This document shows, piece by piece, positions 57,523 to 64,000 of a stretch of 64,000 nt of DNA. Origin of the DNA: Takakia lepidozioides (taxonomy: Eukaryota > Streptophyta > Takakiopsida > Takakiales > Takakiaceae); contig CM060733.1 of NCBI GenBank assembly GCA_030704615.1, forward strand, positions 1,362,001 to 1,426,000, written 5' to 3'. Each line of letters starts with the position of its first letter. The stretch's first letter is position 1. A program made the translations under genes and the position numbers. Below the pieces are notes generated by a model. It was not told the origin of the DNA. It saw only the letters and a list, made by a program, of their open reading frames with translations, and searched no databases.

Positions 57523-60471
57523 TAATGCTGATCTGGAGGAGGGGGGCACAGCACATATTCCATTGTATCTGTATCCGTTTTTGAACACTATAAGCAAGAC
57601 GCGACCTTTTGAGTACCTACGACTCACCAGTCTTGGTGTCATTGGCGCCCTTGTTAAGGTGATCTTGGCTGCTCTGTCATTGTCGCAACAGTTGTTTCGT
57701 TGAGTTATTGTAGACTATAGTATCCTTCTATTCTGCTGATTTTCCTGTAGGTCTAAGAAAAAGCTTCCATGTGAAAGCTTCTAACCAGCATGATGGCATC
57801 CCATGTGAAGTTTCTTGCTGATTCTGTCATCCTGCTGAACAAGTTTTCTTGCTTCCACCCTTATATACCTTTATCTTCTTATCTCGAAGCCTTGTTATGC
57901 GTAGACGATGGCTAAAAGCACAAAAGTGCAAATTGTAGATAGACAACTGCTTTGCGACATGTCTATGAGCTGAATGGGGTGGTGAATGTGCATGTAGGTG
58001 GATGATACGGAGGTGATAAATTTTCTACTGTCCACAGAAATTATCCCGCTTTGTTTGCGAACTATGGAAATGGGGAGCGAACTTTCTAAAACAGTGAGTT
58101 TCTTAGCCTTCATTCTCCATATAGCATCCTCTTGAAAGCTCACAATTTTGCAGCTGGAACTGTTACTACTTTAACAAGTGAAAACATAAAAGGGTCAGTG
58201 GGTCCTGAGACTCTCGTCACACTGCCAGAGGTTTGTTGCTGCTAAGTCTCTGAAGGTCCATGGATTATACCAGTTATCAAGTACCCACGAATGCATGCTG
58301 GATCAATTTAAGCCTGGCTGGAGAAACATATTTTCTTGAGGGAATAAAGCACTAACTGAGGGATGGCGGCTTCGAGTCCGTTTATATATGTTGACCAATG
58401 AAGTTAGGCAGAAAACTTCCCTGAACTTGTTTCCAGTCTGTGACATGGGGGAGGACATCTTGGATGACCTCAAGGGTCTACCCACTCTCGGCACTAGACT
58501 GAAATTTAAACTCAGGGCCTACCTTTGAACAGCAAACAGAAGCAGAGAGGAAAGGGAGAGTGCAATTGCCCGTTGTGTGGGCAATCTGAAGACAGTATTC
58601 ATTTTCTGATACACTGTCCGGGGTTCTCTCACCAAAGAGACCCTCTCTTCAAATCTATTAAGGGAATTGTGCCTGTACCCCTGTTTACCAACTTTGAAAG
58701 TCTCGAGGCTGAGCCAAAAGCCCAGGCCCTCCTGAGGCCTAGTTTTTGGGCAAATCACACACAGCAGATTGATGCTTGTGTGAAGGGATTTCTAGAGGAT
58801 ATTCTTTATATGGAGGTAAGTCTTACTACCAACGTCAGCCCCTGACAGAGGTAGGTTCTGTCCCTTTTGTTCCCGCTCAAACTGGGCGCGGGGTCAATGG
58901 CCACAAGGCTACGGCAAACAACGTCTTATGAGTACAAATATATATGTTGACCTATTGCAGAGACTTTGTTGCTTGCATTCTTGCATTTTGGCAGCCTTCT
59001 CCAGTTGATTTCTGATTATTAGCTAGTAGAAGCACAGGACATCTGTTGGGAAGAGGGAAGCTCTTGGTCACACTGGATTGGCTGGTATCTTGAGTGGCAG
59101 TTAGTAGTCAAGTAATGCATTGAGTGGTGGGATTGTGGCAGGTGGCAACGTTTATAGTGCAGAAAATACTGCTGGATGATGTGGGGCTGGCCTACATCTG
59201 TGCCACAGCGGAACGGTTCTTTGCCGTGGGGTTAGTGCTTGCAACCATGGTGCAAATGTTGGCTGATCAGCCTTCTGTGCGCCTCCTGAAGCATATCATC
59301 CGCTGCTACCTTCGCCTTTCTGACAATCCTCGGTCAGCTCTCTCACCTTGGAGAGCTCTCTTTTTCTTCAAACTCATCGTAGTCCATGGCCAAAGGCTAC
59401 TGTGAGGACAATGCTGCAAGTACAGTTCTGTCTCCTGCATACACAAAACACAAGTTATAACCTGACATGTGGGATGGTGGGATTCCATGCATCTAAATGC
59501 AGGAATTTGTTTTATCCAGCTCTTCAAGATACTTTACTTCATGGTGGGGGAGGCGCCATGACATGAACAAAGAATAGCTGATAAGACAAATTGCTGCGTG
59601 AACTGTACTTTCTATAATCGCTAGCTCTTTAGATTGTGAAGGTATGTGAGGATTTCAGGGAAGCAAACTTTTGGCTGAGGTTGGATGGATTATAGGAAGT
59701 GGAATACTGTCAGAGAACCTCAAGGATCAGTTTGGTGTGCAGGGCATGTGAAGCCTTGAAGAATTGCCTCCCTGATCTTCTTCAAAATGGCACCTTCAAT
59801 ACCTGTCTTCGGGTAGGTGATATTTTTTTCTGGCACTGGCTTTCTTCTGGTAATGGCCATAGTGAGGACGAACACATCAACCCAATATAAGATTTCTTTC
59901 CTGATAAATAGTGGAAGACCTGCATATCCTCATCAACTGTAGGGGATGGAACATTATGGATCACCTGGCCCTGCAGGATTGCAGGGGCCCAGCATCTCAG
60001 GTGACCCACTATCCTGGCTTTAATTCCGGGCATCTGAGATGTGTCTGATGCAGCATGTCAACATGTCCAAGTGGCAGCTGCACCATTTAGGATGAGTCAT
60101 GACAATGACACTACCTGTGCTCAGCCCCTTCAATGTGTACCGGATTCTCTGACATATTGCATAATGTGAAGAGGTCAGGGGTATGAGCCCCAAGTATGGT
60201 GGTTGAGATTATGAGGTCGATTGATGCATATAGGAAAGCAGGAATGTGACCAATGGTGACACCAGAATATCTCCTCCCCCTCTCCCCCACATAGACACAC
60301 AACTTTGAAACCTTGGGGTGGGTGCAGGAGGATCCCACGACACGGAGATGGTTAAATCAACTGATGTTAAATGTTCAGGGGCAGCAGCAGATGCATCCAT
60401 CGCAGCGCGTGCCCACAGGCATCCAGGGTGGCCCCCTTTCCTCCATGGACCAGCTTCTGTCTGGCCAGTAG
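54375..60471 (+). CDS. CNOT9: CNOT9 (RQCD1/Rcd1/CAF40), CCR4-NOT complex subunit
   Basis: Nine exons with consistent GT-AG sites and phases: 54375-54452, 54580-54651, 54842-54931, 55229-55271, 57552-57658, 57998-58093, 59142-59332, 59743-59812 and 60328-60471. They give 296 residues, normal for CNOT9. The protein is an armadillo-repeat scaffold of the CCR4-NOT deadenylase, binding NOT1 and GW/W-containing partners in mRNA decay. Recognisable blocks are [131 protein letters not shown] and [17 protein letters not shown]. The last exon is [17 protein letters not shown] plus a Gln-rich tail to TAG 60469-60471. Introns 4 and 6 hold LINE fragments, but all exons are intact. The start ATG has no in-frame competitor. 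Confidence 0.95.
55545..56215 (-). mobile_element. LINE fragment in CNOT9 intron 4 (RT part plus 3' end)
   Basis: Minus-strand sequence 55825-56215 reads, with frameshifts, as [46 protein letters not shown] and [13 protein letters not shown], the fingers/palm of a LINE reverse transcriptase. It is joined by a deletion to the 3' end ([13 protein letters not shown] region, 55680-55790), ending GTACTCATAAGACGTTA at 55560. Several stops show it is dead. Confidence 0.75.
56580..57115 (-). mobile_element. LINE 3'-end fragment, second copy
   Basis: Minus-strand [20 protein letters not shown] and the tail GAATGTACTGATAAGAC at about 56770, preceded by a rough match to the Cys/His region (about 57010-57060). 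It is 5' truncated. Confidence 0.65.
57125..57382 (-). mobile_element. LINE 3'-end fragment, third copy
   Basis: Minus-strand [19 protein letters not shown]. The 3' tail AGAGAGTGTACTCATAAGAC lies at about 57138. Confidence 0.65.
57383..57520 (-). mobile_element. Short LINE 3'-end copy and (GA)n tract
   Basis: Only about 110 bp of the LINE end (GTACTCATAAGACG, GCCAGTTTGAGCGGGAAC-like) followed to the right by a (GA)n run at about 57489-57520. LINE ends here carry GAGAGA on the plus strand, i.e. a (TC)n tail. Confidence 0.6.
58300..58940 (+). mobile_element. LINE 3'-end fragment in CNOT9 intron 6
   Basis: Plus-strand copy. 58525-58845 encodes [20 protein letters not shown] (the zinc-binding C-terminal domain of LINE RTs), then [20 protein letters not shown]. 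It ends with GGCAAACAACGTCTTATGAGTAC at 58914-58936, the complement of the minus copies. Upstream LKFKLRAYL belongs to the same domain. Confidence 0.75.
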
Positions 60472-61382
60472 ACTACTTCTGTGTACATTGCATATTTGTT
60501 GTATGGCACTTGGAAGTGTTGTAGGATTAGTTGGAGTTTCTGGTGCTATCTGGTGACATGGATCAACTGTACATTAATCATCACAGGACAAATTATGTTG
60601 GTCTGAAAAGTATCTTACTACATTTTTAAAACAAATTTTTGCCAAGGATGCCCGGCCTCCTGCTTCTGCAGTGAATTGTGAAAATAAGAAATGCCAGGGT
60701 ATTTTTTGGTGGTGGTCAATTATTGATTCTCTCCTGTCTGCTTTAAAGTACTACTACAGCTTCCACAGTGATGGAAGAGCCTTGCTCATGTTTGTGTCTG
60801 GACATTCAATTCTTCGACTTGGTTGTGTTTTCAGTCATCTACATGAGTGAATCTCTTGGTCTCTTTCAAACCATATCTGCTCAACGCGCGCGAACAATTC
60901 AGTAAAGTACTATGACCAAGCTTTCCCTACGAATCCAAGTACAAGTTCATTGTTGCACCTGGCGAACCACATTATTTCCTCATAGTCATGCAACTACCAG
61001 AGGGAGCTGCATGATGAGACACAGGCAACTAACAGAAGAGGGAAGTCCATTAGCAAGGGTAGTGTGATCTCTACCCCGGCCTGCCTGCACCACAGCGGAT
61101 CTCTGCCACTGGCCCTGGCAGGGTCAGCATTTCTGCTTGCCAAGGCTGGGATTGAGGAGTTCTGGTTAATGAAGTTCGACCTAGGGTATCTACCTGTCCA
61201 CTTGCAACAAGTCCGCAGGTGCAACAGAACCTGTATTGTTAAATTGTGTGTTAGTTAAAAAGTAATTGTAGCCAAGCAGGCATCTTCAATAGGGGAAGCT
61301 TAGTGATGTCGAGCTCTTAAGTCACCAACAAAATTGCACTCCAGTAATTGTCCGAACAAAAAAGGGGTGAAATTTTCATTTC
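60472..61382. other. Convergent intergenic region CNOT9-RPL4
   Basis: Holds the two 3' regions of CNOT9 (plus) and RPL4 (minus). No other gene was recognised; polyadenylation sites were not fixed. Confidence 0.4.
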
Positions 61383-63519
61383 TCACTGTGGCACGCCTAA
61401 CCACTTCGTGAAGTTCTCAAACTCTGTGTACTCACTGTCAGAGACCATAGTTTTGTACCAAGAAGCACCAGCCTTCTTCACAGCCTCCTTCTCTTCAGGC
61501 TGCACATTGCCACCACAGATTAATTTGTAAGTAACATGTTGAAACTCTAACATAAGCCACTTACAGAAAACAAACATGTACTGAATTTTGGACATTTTAC
61601 ACTACAACCCAATTTTTGACATACAAAGAGTCTAGGAATACACAGAAGCATCTAGGTGTAAGGTGTAAGACATGTACCTTAGGGGTTTTCCTCTTGCTCT
61701 CAAGCTTCTCCGCCTTGGCATTGGCACGCTGCTCCTGGGCCAAAAGTTCCATCCTCCTGGCTGTCTTGGCATATGGGTTCAGCTTCAGAAGAGCACCCAG
61801 GTTCTTCAATGGATTCTTCTTCAGGGCGCGTCTCTTTATGTCCTTCTTGGCGGGGCGGACGACACTCTGGATCTCATCAGAGTTGATGATTCTAGCCAAA
61901 TCTGGGTTGCCCATGATGGGTCGGGGTAGGATGTAATCTTTCTTCACAAGTGACTTCTTCTGTAGAGAACCAAAGATTGCATCCAGCTTCTCAAAGGCAG
62001 ACTTGGTCCACACAATAAATCGGCCAAGGTGACCACCTGCAGCCAAATGCACCAATCTCGTGTGTCAATCCATATGTTGCTCCAGGGCCAGCAAAAGAAG
62101 CATGGCGTTCTTTCAGCACTCTGCTGTTAATAAATGTGGATTTTACAAGATCCATTTTTAATCCATCCACTTTCGTGTGCTTTATAATGTTGTGCATGAA
62201 GGTTTCAAAGCTGCGACGTCCGCTGGCAAACTACCAGACATCATGTGTGTTCTGGTCAAGATGTATCTTACACAACTTCAAAGTATACTACACTCTGCCT
62301 GTCTTGCTGTATCTAGTCCCTCAAAAAACTGGGAAGAATATGTGAATCAACTTTGGGCCCGTCCCATTGTTATCTCACTTATGTTTCACTAAAATTTACC
62401 AGAAAGACTTGGAAAACTGCTGTGTTGAAGGCTTTCTCGTGAGACACTTTTGGCAAGTTACCCAATCATGCATATGTGCTGCTTTTGGGTCAGATTGACC
62501 TGCCCTGGTTTGATACAAGTAGATCGTACTGTTAATAAAATATTAAAGTCAACAGCTTTGCAGAGGTAGCGCTTGCTGATTGCCCCTATAAATCCCGGGA
62601 ACTTCAGAAACATGATCAATCCCTAGAGATTTCCCTTTTCTTCGAGTACCAAAAACATCCTCCTTCAACTTGAAGAAGAAAGATATTCTCCAGGATGAGC
62701 CCTATCTTCGCTAGGTTTCCCAGAATCATGGCATGCACACCACCGCAAGGAAAATATAAAAGTAGCCTCTTCCCAGTAGAACTAACCTGGAGCAAGCTGA
62801 AGCAGATTCAAGCGGTCCACAGACACAATCTCCACGCCAGGGATGTTTCTGAAGGCCTTCACCAGTTTCGCACCCTCAGCACCATACACGATCAGAGGGC
62901 CTCTGCGAGAGACGTACCTTCTGTTCCTCATCTTCCCCTTTCCGGCCCGGATGTTGTGGCTCGCCTTCACTTTCTCAACATCCTCATAAGCACCGAACTT
63001 CTTCAGCAGCTTCACAGCAGAGGATGTCTTCTCAATGCCCTCAACGGTATCGCTCAAAACCAAGGGAACCTCCGGAACCTTCTCAATGCGGTGACCCCTG
63101 GCAAGAAGCAGTGAAGGGATTGCTGACGCCGCCAAGGCAGACGCAATAGCATACCTCTTCTGATTCAGGTTCACCTTGCGGTGCCATCGCCGCCAGATCT
63201 TAGTTGGAGCAAACATGCGACCGCCGCGACACATATTGCCAAAAGCTCCCTGGCCAGCACGATGGGTACCACCTCCAGGAACCCTCGGAATACGAGACAC
63301 AGCTCTTCCCGTCCCCCATGACTCGGCCGACGTCTGGTGCCCAGCCTTCTTGCTCACAGCATAAGGCTGCCTCTTGTTCTTTGCAAGAGATGTGTGCACG
63401 GATTGTACTACATCCTGTCGAATTGGTGAGAGAAACACAGCTGGAAGGGTGGCTGAGGCAGCCGCACCCTCTCCCTCCAAGGCCTGAACCGTGACCAGAG
63501 GACGCGCTGCTGCCGCCAT
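61383..63519 (-). CDS. RPL4: 60S ribosomal protein L4 (uL4)
   Basis: Three minus-strand exons, 63519-62787, 62036-61678 and 61499-61383, with consistent phases, give 402 residues, normal for plant cytosolic L4. The protein is a large-subunit component lining the peptide exit tunnel. Landmarks are [17 protein letters not shown] at the start, [116 protein letters not shown] and the end [13 protein letters not shown]. The next upstream in-frame Met lies before a GTCGCAG acceptor-like site, so a small 5' leader intron is possible and the ATG at 63519 is preferred because it gives the conserved start. No defects are seen. Confidence 0.96.
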
Positions 63520-64000
63520 CGCTGCAAGCTCTGCACCAGCCTGCGACACCAAAGAAATTACAAGACACACCCCGAGAGACTTAGGGCTTACCGATCGACG
63601 CAATCTGAACGAAAGGTGAGTGTATCGTCTATCTCGGAACGATACGTTCTCAGTTACAGGGTTTAGGGCCTTCCTCCTCCGTGTTTCTTCTTTGCTTCCT
63701 TGTCTGGCTTCCAGTTCCAGTTGGGAGTTGCAGTTGCTTAGTGAAGCATGCGTCTGCTCATAACTTATATCTTGAGGAAGACATGGTTGTGAATTGCAGT
63801 TCCAAGAAGTGTTGGCCTAATGTTCGTGCATGTGTTAGAAAGAGGGAAAATATGGCATTGTTGACAAGCAAGGGCTGCATGTGTTTAGCAATGATATGGT
63901 AGTGCCTTGGACCCAGACGTATTTCTAAGAAACTGTTAAGCAGCTGAACCTCAAGATTGAGGAAAAATACCGTATGTAACTAAGTACTCATTGTCTGCAT
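63520..64000 (-). promoter_or_regulatory. RPL4 5' leader and promoter
   Basis: On the minus strand GGCCCTAAACCC at 63659-63670 is a telo-box-like motif, typical of plant ribosomal protein promoters, about 140 bp upstream of the ATG. A possible 51-nt leader intron (GTAAGCCC...GTCGCAG, about 63541-63592) is short for a plant and unproven. The remainder to the right edge shows no gene. Confidence 0.45.

Overview
The window is nuclear DNA of a land plant. The protein-coding genes carry many short GT-AG introns. They include a cytokinin-activating LOG enzyme, an EDM2-type PHD protein, a family-1 UDP-glycosyltransferase, CNOT9 and cytosolic ribosomal protein L4. An AAACCCT telomere-type tract and tRNA-derived SINEs fit a plant. 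Gene density is low, about one intact gene per 15-20 kb, and the DNA between genes is mostly repeat wreckage. The integrase-core relic and the RT relic with a nuclease-like tail look like families I associate with non-angiosperm plants, so a bryophyte, lycophyte or fern is my guess, with low confidence.

Layout. 0-1.1 kb: first exon of a QSOX-like sulfhydryl oxidase on the minus strand, the rest lying beyond the left edge. 1.4-11.9 kb: dispersed and tandem repeats, a 185-bp and a 738-bp tandem duplication, a broken integrase-core gene, and a hairpin carrying pol III-like boxes. 12.4-18.9 kb: EDM2-like gene on the plus strand, traced through 13 exons to a stop that leaves out the C-terminal half of the family. 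18.9-24.2 kb: no convincing gene. 24.2-28.8 kb: Ty3-type LTR element on the minus strand with 463-bp LTRs, gag/protease deleted and the RT motif damaged. 28.8-32 kb: SINEs, one nested in another, and the LOG promoter. 32.2-34.7 kb: complete LOG gene, 7 exons, 216 aa. 35.6-41 kb: SINEs, a satellite with telomere-like sequence, and an LTR. 41.7-42.7 kb: NDUFAF5 gene fragment. 42.95-43.68 kb: seven-copy palindrome minisatellite. 44.2-45.2 kb: remnant Ty3 element with primer-binding site and gag. 45.8-46.9 kb: C-terminal end of a retroelement. 47.3-47.8 kb: MATE-transporter fragment. 48.7-52.4 kb: glycosyltransferase split by a young Ty1/copia insertion. 53.4-53.95 kb: CTGGT/ACCAG repeat cluster. 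54.4-60.5 kb: complete CNOT9, 9 exons, 296 aa, with LINE fragments in its introns. 61.4-63.5 kb: complete RPL4 on the minus strand, 3 exons, 402 aa, convergent with CNOT9.

Functionally the intact genes are unrelated housekeeping or regulatory genes (mRNA decay, translation, cytokinin activation, chromatin). No operon-like logic is expected or seen. The interest lies in how mobile DNA has reshaped the locus: a recent copia insertion whose removal restores the glycosyltransferase frame, deletion derivatives of two LTR elements, gene fragments of NDUFAF5 and MATE type, and an unexplained palindromic minisatellite. All exon models were built by reading the sequence and need transcript evidence.
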